A DNA stretch of 34,584 nt from Candidatus Aquidulcis sp. (GTDB lineage: Bacteria; Chloroflexota; Anaerolineae; Anaerolineales; UBA4823). The translations under genes were made by a program, and so were the position numbers. The DNA is taken from positions 2,647 through 37,230 of the forward strand of contig DYIZ01000053.1 of the NCBI GenBank assembly GCA_020723385.1, read 5' to 3'. Position 1 is the first letter of the stretch. Each line of letters starts with the position of its first letter. Positions 1 through 7,525 of the stretch are shown here, one piece after another. A model generated the notes under the pieces. The model ran no database searches. It was not told the origin of the DNA and was given only the letters and a program-made list of their open reading frames with translations.

Positions 1-1005
1 CGAGTACATCAGCCTGCGCCCCGCGGGGATGCGGCAGCCCTTGAATTCCAAATCTTCGAGAACCACCCGGTTGCCAACGTGAATAGGCGGGTACAGCCGC
101 AAAGTCTCGTCAATCACCTGGCCGAGGTAGACCAGTTGGCCGAGGTTCTCCGGGGCAAGGTCTTCTCCCGCTAAAACGGTATCCCGTTCGGCCCGCGCCC
201 GCCCTTGAACATCGGGATATTTTCCCAAGTGATACAGCACCCAGGCCAGCAAAGCCGTCGAAGTGTCGTGACCGGCGATGAACAGCGTGAGCAATTGGTC
301 TCGAATGAGTTCGTCATCCATCCCGGCGGCGATCAAACTGGAGAGCAAATCGTCGCCCAGGCCACGCGCACGGCGTTCGGCAATCAACCGGTAAAAATAG
401 TCGTTGAGTGTTTGTAATGCCGAGTCAAAACCGGGGCGAGGGATACCGCGCCACACCAGCCATGCGCCGGGCGAGATGTAGGCCAACGTCCTCAGGATGA
501 CAGGCATCAACCGGTCGAGGTCAGCCGTGACATCCACATCGAACAGTGTGTCCATCAAAATCAGCAGAGCAATGCGGCGCATTTCGACCAGCATGTCCAG
601 TGAACGAGAGGTATCCCAGGCATCGGCAATCTGATCGGTGCGGCGCAGCATGATCCCGGCGTAATCACCCATGCGGCGGCGTTGCAGGGATGGCATAACG
701 GAGCGGCGCAGGTCATCGTGGCTGTCGCGGTCTTCGACGAGCAAACCGTGGCGCAGCAAACTGGTGACAGGGTCGCCTTCATTGCGCCAGCCCAGGGATT
801 GCCGCGCCGTCACCGAGACGAAGTGTCCCGCTTCAGGCCCAGCCAGAACGATGGGCGCGCCGCCAGGCAATGGCAGGCGAAAGATATCGCCCAATCCGGC
901 ATGGAAGGTTTGCAGTGTGACGAGGATGCCTTGCCGGGCGAGGATCGTCTTGAACGCGGCGATCCCAACCGATGGCGTGATCAATGGGGGCAGGGGAAGT
1001 GTCAT
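1..1005 (-). CDS. Cytochrome P450, C-terminus cut by the window edge
   Basis: This is a haem-thiolate monooxygenase. The 335 visible residues include the I-helix oxygen-activation motif AGHDTST (residues 244-250), the K-helix ExxR motif in ETLRLYPP (300-307), and a C-helix HxxLRR segment near 97-101. The haem-binding cysteine loop lies beyond base 1, so the gene is partial, about 85% of the family's usual length. The start ATG at 1005 overlaps the TGA of the upstream peroxiredoxin gene in an ATGA, so the two are translationally coupled. The substrate is not readable from sequence. The nearby carotenoid genes make a carotenoid hydroxylase, like the Thermus CYP175A1 situation, one possibility, but this is inference. 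The P450 assignment itself is firm. Confidence 0.92.
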   Translation of the reverse strand, partial: MTLPLPPLITPSVGIAAFKTILARQGILVTLQTFHAGLGDIFRLPLPGGAPIVLAGPEAGHFVSVTARQSLGWRNEGDPVTSLLRHGLLVEDRDSHDDLRRSVMPSLQRRRMGDYAGIMLRRTDQIADAWDTSRSLDMLVEMRRIALLILMDTLFDVDVTADLDRLMPVILRTLAYISPGAWLVWRGIPRPGFDSALQTLNDYFYRLIAERRARGLGDDLLSSLIAAGMDDELIRDQLLTLFIAGHDTSTALLAWVLYHLGKYPDVQGRARAERDTVLAGEDLAPENLGQLVYLGQVIDETLRLYPPIHVGNRVVLEDLEFKGCRIPAGRRLMYS

Positions 1006-1469
1006 GCGTTCAATTGATCCAGCAGCGACAATAACTCATCGTTTTTGGGGATGTCAGACATCGCGTGGCCGTAATGAGCAAAACGCGCCACGCCCAATTT
1101 ATCAACGATGACCTGGGCTGGCATGCGTCCCAGTTTGAACAGATTGACTTCCTGGCCGTACAACTTCAACACACTGGCCTGCGGGTCGGGCAGCCCAATG
1201 AAGGGCAAATCATGCTTTTTCCAGTAATCGGCGAAGGCAGCCGGTTTTTCCGGGCCGATCACCATGATTTCGGCCTGGCGGGCGATGAATTGAGCGTAAT
1301 CCTGGCGCAACTGCGCCATGTGCAGTTGGCAGTATGGTCAGACAAAGCCGCGGTTGAAAACCAACACCACGTGCGATTTGCCTCGAAAATCGGATAATCG
1401 TACCGTCTGGCAAGTGAAATTGGTCAGGGTGAAATCAGGCGCGGGTGTATTGAGAGAGACTTTTGGCAT
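1002..1469 (-). CDS. Peroxiredoxin-like (AhpC/TSA-type thioredoxin fold) protein, predicted selenoprotein with UxxC active site
   Basis: This 155-residue thiol peroxidase/oxidoreductase reads through only if the in-frame TGA at 1340-1338 (codon 44) is decoded as selenocysteine. Before it the frame has the family N-terminus (APDFTL, LSDFRGK, VVLVFNRGFV). After it comes PYCQLHMAQLRQDY. Family members have RGFWCPYC here, so the TGA replaces the first (peroxidatic) Cys of CxxC, giving Sec44-Pro-Tyr-Cys47. A strong ribosome site (AAGGAGG, 8 bases before the ATG) and ATGA coupling to the P450 argue against a decaying gene. A hairpin starts 5 bases after the TGA. TGA acts as a normal stop elsewhere, including at this gene's own end. 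An automatic caller would start at Met51 and lose the active site. The alternative is a nonsense mutation or base error at one codon. Confidence 0.8.
1302..1332 (-). promoter_or_regulatory. Candidate bacterial SECIS hairpin downstream of the in-frame UGA
   Basis: Read on the minus strand, the mRNA just after the UGA (1340-1338) folds into a hairpin. A lower CUG/CAG helix (1332-1330 with 1304-1302) and a perfect 7-bp upper stem CAACUGC/GCAGUUG (1328-1322 with 1314-1308) enclose a 7-base loop, ACAUGGC. The apical loop begins 16 bases after the UGA, within the range known for bacterial SECIS elements, and it contains two guanines. Many known elements have a G at the very start of the loop and this one does not, so the fit is good but not perfect. 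Confidence 0.55.
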
Positions 1470-1532
1470 GTTGACGCCCTCCTTTATGGAGCATCAGTAG
1501 ATGAAAATGTCAGTGAACAGGCAGGTTGAGCC

Positions 1533-1576
1533 TAGTCGAAGCCCATATTTTCCGCCAGAAACGCACGTTTCGACTA
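1533..1576. repeat. Inverted repeat TAGTCGAA/TTCGACTA between the hydrolase and peroxiredoxin genes
   Basis: Perfect 8-bp arms (1533-1540 and 1569-1576) are separated by 28 bases. The right arm includes the TAG stop of the alpha/beta hydrolase. There is no T-tract, so it is not a classical Rho-independent terminator. It may protect the 3' end of the mRNA or be a small dispersed palindrome. The rest of the 104-base gap holds only the ribosome site of the peroxiredoxin gene. Confidence 0.5.
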
Positions 1577-2542
1577 CTCAGACTGGTTGAGAACAAAATT
1601 GAGCACCGCATCAAGAAATGCTTCGGGGCGCTCCTCGTGCGGCACATGACCGGCGCTGGCGACAATGACCAGCTCGGCGTTGGGCAGCTCACGCGACAGC
1701 CGGATGCTGTCTTTCGTCGGGACGATGCGGTCGTCGTCGCCGGTGATGACCAGCGTCGGCAGAGTGAGATCGCCCAACCGGTCGGCCAGTCCCGAAGGGC
1801 GGCTGGCGAGGGTGAATTCCCACAGCGCCTTATCCCAATTTTCGACCTGAAGCGGCTTCTGATACATCTCGATGGTTTCTGCATCGAGCTGATCCGGGTT
1901 ATGCCAGGCCATCTCGATCAGTTCCGGCCCGCGCGTCTGAATCTGGCGCGCCACAAGCGGCCCCAGGCGGCGCATCTGCGGCGTAGCCAGCAGCGGGCGC
2001 ACCCACCCGGGCGCGCCGCCGCCGTTGTACACCGCCGGGTCAACCAGGATGAGCGCCGAAACCCGCTCTGGATTAGCCAATGCGACCTGCATCGAGACCG
2101 TGCCGCCCGCCGAGTTGCCGACCAGGATGGCTTTCTCGATCCCGAAGTGATCCAGCAGCCCGAAGACCAGCGCCACTTGCGCCTCAGACCCGTAGGGATT
2201 CTGCCCCTCCCAGGTGAGCGGCCGCTCGGTAAGCCCGAACGCCGGCCGGTCGAAAGCGATCACAGTGCCGAATTGGCCGAGCGGCTCCATCACCTCATGC
2301 CACGAGTCCAGGCTGGCCCCAAAACCGTGCAGCAGCACGAACACCGGCTCTCCCTGACCCATTGTTTTGACATGCACGCTCAACCCGTTGATCTCGATGA
2401 ACTGGCTGTCGGGGTCGGCCAGCTCAGCGAGCGGGCGTATCCCTTCCAACGGAGGAACCGGGACAAGGAAGGGCCCAATCAACACAATGACCAGCACGAT
2501 TGCCACAACTACCAGGCTGATGCGCCCAATTCGCCGCTTCAT
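1574..2542 (-). CDS. Membrane-anchored alpha/beta hydrolase
   Basis: This 322-residue serine hydrolase of the alpha/beta fold has an N-terminal hydrophobic anchor (residues 8-27). It shows the oxyanion motif LLHGFG (70-75), the nucleophile elbow GNSAGG (Ser144), an acid in GDDDRIVP (Asp271) and the catalytic His299 in AGHVPHE. The catalytic domain is probably outside the membrane. Substrate is unknown; relatives include esterases, lipases and C-C bond hydrolases. The start at 2542 was chosen because it is followed by a basic signal-anchor and overlaps the upstream TspO-like gene's stop in an ATGA. A longer in-frame start at 2896 would run through that gene and is unlikely. Confidence 0.88.
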   Translation of the reverse strand: MKRRIGRISLVVVAIVLVIVLIGPFLVPVPPLEGIRPLAELADPDSQFIEINGLSVHVKTMGQGEPVFVLLHGFGASLDSWHEVMEPLGQFGTVIAFDRPAFGLTERPLTWEGQNPYGSEAQVALVFGLLDHFGIEKAILVGNSAGGTVSMQVALANPERVSALILVDPAVYNGGGAPGWVRPLLATPQMRRLGPLVARQIQTRGPELIEMAWHNPDQLDAETIEMYQKPLQVENWDKALWEFTLASRPSGLADRLGDLTLPTLVITGDDDRIVPTKDSIRLSRELPNAELVIVASAGHVPHEERPEAFLDAVLNFVLNQSE

Positions 2543-3312
2543 GCAGGCCGCCCCGGCGTCTGTACAGATTTGCGGACGATGAACGCCGCTGCCAGTGTCA
2601 GCGCGACCAACCCAAAGGTAACCCAGGTGGGAAAAGCCACCGCCGCGACCGCGCCATGCTTGACTGAAATCCCTGCCAGCGCCCAGAGAATGACGGCTGT
2701 ATAAGCCACATCCCGGCGGGTGAAATTCATCAATACTGCAATCACCAGCACCGCCGCCAGCACAATCCCCATCCAGATTTCGGGAGCAATCCCAAACCCA
2801 TCCCATTTCAGGAAATCGAGCAGCGAGGTTACGTTGGCTACAGTGGCAACCGTGATCCAGCCCAGGTAGATGCTGAATGGCAGACGCGCCGCCCACGTTT
2901 CAGCCGCAGGAGCTGCTGTCCGGCCAATGCCGAGCCGCAGGTAGGTGACGATCAATGTGGCGAGTAAAACCAGCATGGCGATCAACGTCAAAGGGAACTG
3001 CTCGTAGTGCCACAGGAAGATCCAGACGATGTTGGCCAGCCCGCCCAGGGAAATCCACCAGCCGGCGGCCTGCAAGCGAGGATTCTCCCGCTGGGAAGGC
3101 AGCGCCTGGAAGATGGCGAAGGCAATCAACCCGAGGTAGATCAGCCCCCAGATGGAAAACACATACCCCGCCGGGACAAAATACACCTGAAAGCGGTCGG
3201 AAATCTGCCCGGTATTCAGCCCGTTGATGGGCAAGGCATTGGCCAGTACATTGACACCGATCGTGGCAAGGATGGTGACAATCACCGCAATTTGTCGCAG
3301 TATCGCTTTCAT
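2539..3312 (-). CDS. TspO/MBR-related tryptophan-rich membrane protein (long form)
   Basis: This 257-residue integral membrane protein has about seven or eight hydrophobic segments. The segment GYVFSIWGLIYLGLIAF and the later LGWITVATVANV resemble the tryptophan-rich sensory (TspO/MBR) family, whose members bind porphyrins and, in Rhodobacter, affect photopigment gene expression. Classical TspO is about 160 residues with five membrane helices, so this is the longer variant seen in several phyla. The start at 3312 follows the M50 protease gene by four bases, with a GGAG ribosome site overlapping that gene's stop. The 3' end overlaps the hydrolase start (ATGA). Its place next to carotenoid and redox genes fits a light or oxidative-stress role, but this is inference. 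Confidence 0.8.
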   Translation of the reverse strand: MKAILRQIAVIVTILATIGVNVLANALPINGLNTGQISDRFQVYFVPAGYVFSIWGLIYLGLIAFAIFQALPSQRENPRLQAAGWWISLGGLANIVWIFLWHYEQFPLTLIAMLVLLATLIVTYLRLGIGRTAAPAAETWAARLPFSIYLGWITVATVANVTSLLDFLKWDGFGIAPEIWMGIVLAAVLVIAVLMNFTRRDVAYTAVILWALAGISVKHGAVAAVAFPTWVTFGLVALTLAAAFIVRKSVQTPGRPA

Positions 3313-3316
3313 TACT

Positions 3317-4447
3317 TCACTCCATTTCAGGGGGTACTCCCCAAGGGCGAACAGACATTCCTGGGCTGTGAGATTTGCCCAGGGCCGATTGGATCATCAA
3401 CAGCTCGCCAACATTATCACTGGTGAGCAGCCCGACCAGTTGGCCGCCGTAGGTCACCGGCATCGTGCGGCAGTCACAGGCTTGCAGGCGCATGAATGCC
3501 GGCTCCAACATTTCATTGGCGTCAACCAACTGAAAATCACGCCGCATGATGTCGCCCACCAGGGCTGCCTGGCCCTGCCGGGAAACGGCAGCCAGTAAAT
3601 CACTGCGCGTCAGCACACCGACCACTGCGCCAGCCTCCACCACCGGGAAATCGGTCTGTGATCCGGTGAGGATCAGCTCGATAGCGCGCCCCAGCGGGTC
3701 GTATTGGGAAAGCGTGCGGAATTCGGTGACCATCGCCCGCCCGACGGGGATGCCGCCCAGGGCAGTTTTCATCTGTGTCATTGATGATTCCTGTCCTGCG
3801 CCGATCCACACAAAGAAGGCGATGAACAACAGGAAAGGATTGAACAGCAGTCCGACGAAGCCGAACAGCAGCGCCATGCCTTGTCCGATCATCGCCGCGA
3901 TGTGGGTGGCGCGCGTGTAATCCAGCCGCAGCGCCAGCAGCGCCCGCAGCACGCGCCCGCCGTCCATCGGAAAAGCTGGGAGCATGTTGAACAATGCCAG
4001 CGAGACATTGACCATGAGCAGGCGCTCGATCACAGGGCCAGAGGTGAGGCTGAAACTGGTCAGCGATGCAAGCGTCCCGCTGACGAGCATCCAGACGAAC
4101 AACACCCCGGCGATGACGACATTGACCGCCGGGCCAGCCAGCGCCACCCACAATTCCTGGATGGGTTTATCGGGCATCCGCTCCAGCCGGGCGACGCCGC
4201 CAATGGGGTAGAGGGTAATGTCACGGGTTTTGATGCCGTAACGCCGCGCGGTAAGCGCGTGTCCGAATTCGTGCAGCACCACGCAGCCAAACAACACCAA
4301 CGTAAACAGGATGCCTTCCAGCGTTCCAACCAGGGAACGGGTTTGCAGCCAGGCGCTAAGGCCAACCCAGCCGATGATCAACAAGAATGTGGCGTGAATG
4401 TACACGTCAATTCCTGCAAATTTTGCTAATTTCCAAGACCATTTCAT
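3317..4447 (-). CDS. Site-2 protease family (M50) zinc metalloprotease with CBS domains
   Basis: This 376-residue intramembrane protease cleaves membrane-embedded substrates, often anti-sigma factors. The zinc motif HEFGH lies at 59-63 inside a membrane helix. The third ligand is in NMLPAFPMDGG (Asp162). The GPAVN motif is at 105-109. After the membrane core, residues about 235-355 form a pair of CBS domains, which usually bind adenine nucleotides and could gate activity. A near-perfect ribosome site, AAGGAGG, precedes the ATG at 4447. It is the first gene of a tight minus-strand group with the TspO-like and hydrolase genes. The substrate is not evident; no anti-sigma factor gene is adjacent. 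Confidence 0.93.
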   Translation of the reverse strand: MKWSWKLAKFAGIDVYIHATFLLIIGWVGLSAWLQTRSLVGTLEGILFTLVLFGCVVLHEFGHALTARRYGIKTRDITLYPIGGVARLERMPDKPIQELWVALAGPAVNVVIAGVLFVWMLVSGTLASLTSFSLTSGPVIERLLMVNVSLALFNMLPAFPMDGGRVLRALLALRLDYTRATHIAAMIGQGMALLFGFVGLLFNPFLLFIAFFVWIGAGQESSMTQMKTALGGIPVGRAMVTEFRTLSQYDPLGRAIELILTGSQTDFPVVEAGAVVGVLTRSDLLAAVSRQGQAALVGDIMRRDFQLVDANEMLEPAFMRLQACDCRTMPVTYGGQLVGLLTSDNVGELLMIQSALGKSHSPGMSVRPWGVPPEME

Positions 4448-4487
4448 GTCAACCTCCTTGCGATTGATTTCGGATATGCCGAATCAT

Positions 4488-4508
4488 GATAATCCTTATC
4501 TTATTATC
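4488..4508. promoter_or_regulatory. Fur-box-like dyad GATAAT...ATTATC upstream of the M50 operon
   Basis: A 21-base AT-rich dyad with GATAAT at 4488-4493 and ATTATC at 4503-4508 lies 41 bases upstream of the M50 start codon. Read on the minus strand it resembles the three-hexamer Fur box, but with two extra bases. It sits in the only AT-rich part of the 111-base gap between carH and the protease. It may bind a metal regulator or simply be part of a promoter. This is a weak call. Confidence 0.25.
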
Positions 4509-4558
4509 CCAGGAGATTATTAAACAGGCGATAACAGCCAGTAAATAATTCTTTACAT

Positions 4559-5860
4559 TTACACCGCTGTGTTGCGTTTGAGCTGCCCCAGCCAAGACAA
4601 AATGAGGTTTGCCCCTACATCCGGGTTCTGTTCGACCGCCCGGCGGTAGATTTCGAAATAATAATCCGCCTGCGATGAGGGCAGTCCGTAGTTTTCCAAA
4701 AGGCCATCCAGCCAACCGATGGTATGGCCCAACAGACGAAAATCGCCCAATGAGAGGGCAGCAATGAGATAACGCGTGAAGGTACTATTAGCAATCTCGA
4801 GGTGGGCCGATGCGATCGGTGTGCTGCGCAGCGCCTCGCATACAGAAGCCACTATGAACGGCTCTTTTTCGACAAGATAATCCCGCGCTTGGGAAAATTC
4901 CAGGGGGGCGGGAGCTATCTGCGGGAGTGGGGGCGCAGCAGCCAGGAGATGTTCCACCGTTTTAGGGACTGCGGCAATTTCATTGCCCAGGAAATAACCC
5001 GGGATGCGCTCAATGAGGGACGGCACTGCCACGAACAGGCTGCCGCCGTAAGCCAATGGGATGCCGTATGATCGTGTGGTTTCGGCCATCTCACGGAGTG
5101 AGGCAGCCCCAGGCAAAGTCTGTGTGACTGAGACGACCAGACGCGGCGACGTAACTTGAAGGGTTGCTCCCAGGCGAGCCAGGGGAACGTTGGCCCCCAG
5201 GTAAACCACGTCCCAGCCGCGGCGGCGAAGCAGGAATGAAATCACTAACAGCCCGAATTCATGCTCTTCACCCGCCGGGCAGGCCGCCAGGATGCGCTCA
5301 GGGCGCGTGGGCGACGGCGAGGCGGCAAACAGGGCATGCAGCCGGCGCATGGATAACGCCGAGGCGAAGTGTTCCTGCTGGACGCTGATCATCCCCCGGT
5401 ACCATTGATTCCCAATCTCTGCCAGGCCCTTTTGAATTACATCAATGCAGACCGTTTCGGGGCTGGCAATGGCAAAGCCCTGTGTTAGCGCTCGCTCGGC
5501 CGATTCTTCGTCAAACTCCAGGCAAGCAGAGACCCACGCCTGCCGCAAATCGTCCAGCGCCATCCCGCCGATGACGATGCTGCGCGGCTGGGGACGGGCT
5601 GGTTCGAGCGGGTCTTGCCCGTTATTTTCCATGCTGCGCCACATTTCAACCGCCCGGCTGATAGATAGCCCCTCTCTTTGGCGGGCGACCAGCCATTTGA
5701 GCATCTGAATATCGTATTGCGAATAAAGACGGTGACCGCCCGGCGTGCGCTGCGGCTTGACCAGACCATAGCGGCGTTCCCAGGCGCGTAGCGTCTCCGG
5801 GGTGAGGCCGGTCTCCCGGATAACGGCTTTGAGGTTGAATGCAGGTGCATGGTCGGTCAT
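4559..5860 (-). CDS. carH: MerR-type cobalamin-binding photoreceptor repressor (CarH/LitR family) with extra C-terminal domain
   Basis: This 433-residue light-dependent regulator has an N-terminal MerR winged helix (residues 8-75; TPETLRAWERRYGLVKP and GGHRLYS). A helical cobalamin cap follows, with the CarH signature W153-x9-E163-H164. A Rossmann-type B12 domain has the lower-ligand motif EEHEFG (His200). In characterised CarH proteins adenosyl-B12 drives tetramer binding to DNA in the dark, and light breaks the Co-C bond and releases the repressor. Residues about 320-433 are an additional helical region absent from the roughly 285-residue Thermus protein. The gene lies 23 bases downstream of crtI, with CTGGAG as ribosome site, so it is probably co-transcribed and autoregulated. 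Confidence 0.92.
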   Translation of the reverse strand: MTDHAPAFNLKAVIRETGLTPETLRAWERRYGLVKPQRTPGGHRLYSQYDIQMLKWLVARQREGLSISRAVEMWRSMENNGQDPLEPARPQPRSIVIGGMALDDLRQAWVSACLEFDEESAERALTQGFAIASPETVCIDVIQKGLAEIGNQWYRGMISVQQEHFASALSMRRLHALFAASPSPTRPERILAACPAGEEHEFGLLVISFLLRRRGWDVVYLGANVPLARLGATLQVTSPRLVVSVTQTLPGAASLREMAETTRSYGIPLAYGGSLFVAVPSLIERIPGYFLGNEIAAVPKTVEHLLAAAPPLPQIAPAPLEFSQARDYLVEKEPFIVASVCEALRSTPIASAHLEIANSTFTRYLIAALSLGDFRLLGHTIGWLDGLLENYGLPSSQADYYFEIYRRAVEQNPDVGANLILSWLGQLKRNTAV

Positions 5861-5883
5861 ATATTTCTACTCCAGGAGATATC

Positions 5884-7371
5884 TCAATTCGAATGGATCT
5901 CTTTCACGATCCGCTCTGTGGTGAGGCGTGCAGAGAGCAGGACGATGGGCAGGCCGGTGCCAGGGTGGGTACTTGCGCCGACGAAATACAGGTTTTTATA
6001 GCGGTCGTGACGGTTGCGCGGCCGCAGGTAACCAACCTGCAAGAAGTTGTGGCTCAACCCGAAAGCGGCGCCTTTTTCCAGGTTGTAGAGCGACCGCCAT
6101 TCCGGCGCTCCGTAACTGACCTCGAATTTGATGTGCTTCTCCAAATCGGGGATGCCCAATACGGCCAGCCGTTGGAATATTGACCGGCGGGCGCGATCTT
6201 TGAGCGCGCTCCAATCCTGCTGCCCGCCAAGGTGTCCCACCGGGACGAGGGCCATCAACGTATCCTGCCCATCGGGGGATGCGGCGGGGTCGGTGCGCGA
6301 TGGGGCGTGAATGTAAAAACTCGGAACATCGGGCAGCGTATTATCCTTGAAGATGCGGTCGAAGCTGGCCCGGTAATCGCCGGCCAGGAAGACATTATGC
6401 GTATCGAATTCGGGGAAGGTCTTATCCATCCCCCAATAAAAAGTAATGGCCGAGCAAGTATATTTCTTGTCGTCGAGCTGCTGTGAGGTGTGATTGGCCG
6501 GCAGCAGATGCTTATAAACGTAAGGTAAATCGGCGTTGGCGACGATGATATCGGCGGTGAGACGGCTGCCATCGGCCAGGATCACCCCGCTTGCCCGGCT
6601 GCCCTCGATCTCGATGTGGGCCGCCGGGGCATTGTACATAAACCGGACGCCTTTCTGCTCTGCAATACGCGCCAGACTCTCGATTACGGCGTACATCCCG
6701 CCCACCGGCAGCCAGACGCCGTCTGCCAACTCAGTGTATTGAAGCAGGGAGTAGGTCGCCGGGGCGTCGTACGGGCTGAGGCCGAGATACATATTTTGAA
6801 AAGTAAAGGCGGCTTTGAGGTGAGGATCTGTGAAGTATCGGCCGATATTATGGTAATGCGTATCGAGGGCTTTGAGCTTGAAAAGCAGCGGCAGGTTGGA
6901 TGGGCTAAAGTAATCGAGATAATTATAGAAGTTGCGTCCGACAAAGCGCTCCAGGCTGATCCGGTAGTGACGGTGGCCTTCGTTAAGATAAGCCAGCATG
7001 CCGCCAAAGCTGCCCGGTTCGATAGCTTCAAGCTGAGACTGCATGGCGTTGAGGTCTGCCGTTAAAGTCAGGGCGATGCCGTCATCGAACCGCACCCGGT
7101 AAGTAGGGTCAATGCGGCGCAGCGTAAGATGATCTTCGAGACGTGAGCCGAGCGCGGCGTAGGTTTCGGCGAACACTTCGGGCATCAGAAACAGGGTTGC
7201 CCCGGTGTCGAAGCGGTGGCCGTCGCGCACGATCTGGCCGCAGCGGCCCCCGGGTGTGGAATTCTTTTCTACCACGGTGACGGAATAACCCGCTTGAGCC
7301 AGGCGAGCCGCGGCAGCGAGCCCGCCGATCCCGGCGCCGATAACAATAACAGAGGAAGGTTGAGTGGACAT
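5884..7371 (-). CDS. crtI: Phytoene desaturase (CrtI family)
   Basis: This 495-residue FAD-dependent carotenoid desaturase introduces double bases of conjugation into phytoene on the way to lycopene. The N-terminal dinucleotide fold GAGIGG (12-17) is followed by EKNSTPGGRCG and by the RFDTGATLF segment. The C-terminus carries the family signature VGASTHPGTGLP before the final helix. Length matches CrtI-type enzymes, and no frameshift is seen. AAGGAG stands six bases before the ATG. It is transcribed from a near-consensus promoter that diverges from the crtB promoter, and is followed by the carH regulator. CrtO/CrtN-like desaturases or carotene ketolases are close relatives, so the exact number of steps catalysed is not certain. 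Confidence 0.92.
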   Translation of the reverse strand: MSTQPSSVIVIGAGIGGLAAAARLAQAGYSVTVVEKNSTPGGRCGQIVRDGHRFDTGATLFLMPEVFAETYAALGSRLEDHLTLRRIDPTYRVRFDDGIALTLTADLNAMQSQLEAIEPGSFGGMLAYLNEGHRHYRISLERFVGRNFYNYLDYFSPSNLPLLFKLKALDTHYHNIGRYFTDPHLKAAFTFQNMYLGLSPYDAPATYSLLQYTELADGVWLPVGGMYAVIESLARIAEQKGVRFMYNAPAAHIEIEGSRASGVILADGSRLTADIIVANADLPYVYKHLLPANHTSQQLDDKKYTCSAITFYWGMDKTFPEFDTHNVFLAGDYRASFDRIFKDNTLPDVPSFYIHAPSRTDPAASPDGQDTLMALVPVGHLGGQQDWSALKDRARRSIFQRLAVLGIPDLEKHIKFEVSYGAPEWRSLYNLEKGAAFGLSHNFLQVGYLRPRNRHDRYKNLYFVGASTHPGTGLPIVLLSARLTTERIVKEIHSN

Positions 7372-7419
7372 ATTTCTCCTTGAAAGCCGACGACGATTCT
7401 ATGATCGTTGATGACCGGT

Positions 7420-7448
7420 ATCATACATCGCTTTCTATATTTTGTCAA
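7420..7448 (-). promoter_or_regulatory. crtI-carH promoter (sigma-A type)
   Basis: On the minus strand, -35 TTGACA (7448-7443) and -10 TATGAT (7425-7420) are separated by exactly 17 bases. The -35 is perfect and the -10 has one change. Transcription should start near 7413, leaving a leader of about 40 bases with the AAGGAG ribosome site. The -35 box is also one arm of a dyad shared with the crtB promoter. Confidence 0.85.
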
Positions 7449-7473
7449 TATATTGTACAGTATTACTTGACAA
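7442..7473. promoter_or_regulatory. Putative CarH operator between the divergent crt promoters
   Basis: TTGTCAA (7442-7448) and TTGACAA (7467-7473) form an inverted pair that coincides with the two divergent -35 boxes. TGTACA (7454-7459) lies almost at the centre, and TGTCAA occurs 11 bases upstream of it. Known CarH operators use 11-bp repeats of TnTACA type overlapping a -35 box. Binding here would block both promoters at once. The match to the repeat pattern is partial. Confidence 0.6.
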
Positions 7474-7495
7474 TTACGGGTAAATTCTGTATACT
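7467..7495 (+). promoter_or_regulatory. crtB promoter (sigma-A type)
   Basis: TTGACA (7467-7472) and TATACT (7490-7495) are spaced by exactly 17 bases. The start point should be near 7502, giving a leader of about 24 bases before the ATG at 7526. This rules out the in-frame TTG at 7496 as a start codon, since it would lie upstream of the transcript. Confidence 0.87.
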
Positions 7496-7525
7496 TTGTA
7501 TAGATTTAGGAACGAGGTGCTGCTC

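Noticed and set aside
1002-1319. Peroxiredoxin as a short 105-residue gene starting at Met51
   Set aside because: No ribosome site is seen there, and it would lack the N-terminal half of the thioredoxin fold and the active site.
1338-1340. TGA read as tryptophan (alternative genetic code)
   Set aside because: Other genes here, including this one, end with TGA and use TGG for Trp; the aligned family residue is Cys, not Trp.
1526-2704. Plus-strand open frame of 392 codons opposite the hydrolase and TspO-like genes
   Set aside because: Protein is Arg/His/Gln-rich with no fold pattern; the minus-strand frames have clear catalytic motifs, ribosome sites and ATGA couplings.
7496-7525. TTG at 7496 as the crtB start
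   Set aside because: It directly follows the -10 box and lies before the expected transcript start; the ATG at 7526 has a ribosome site.
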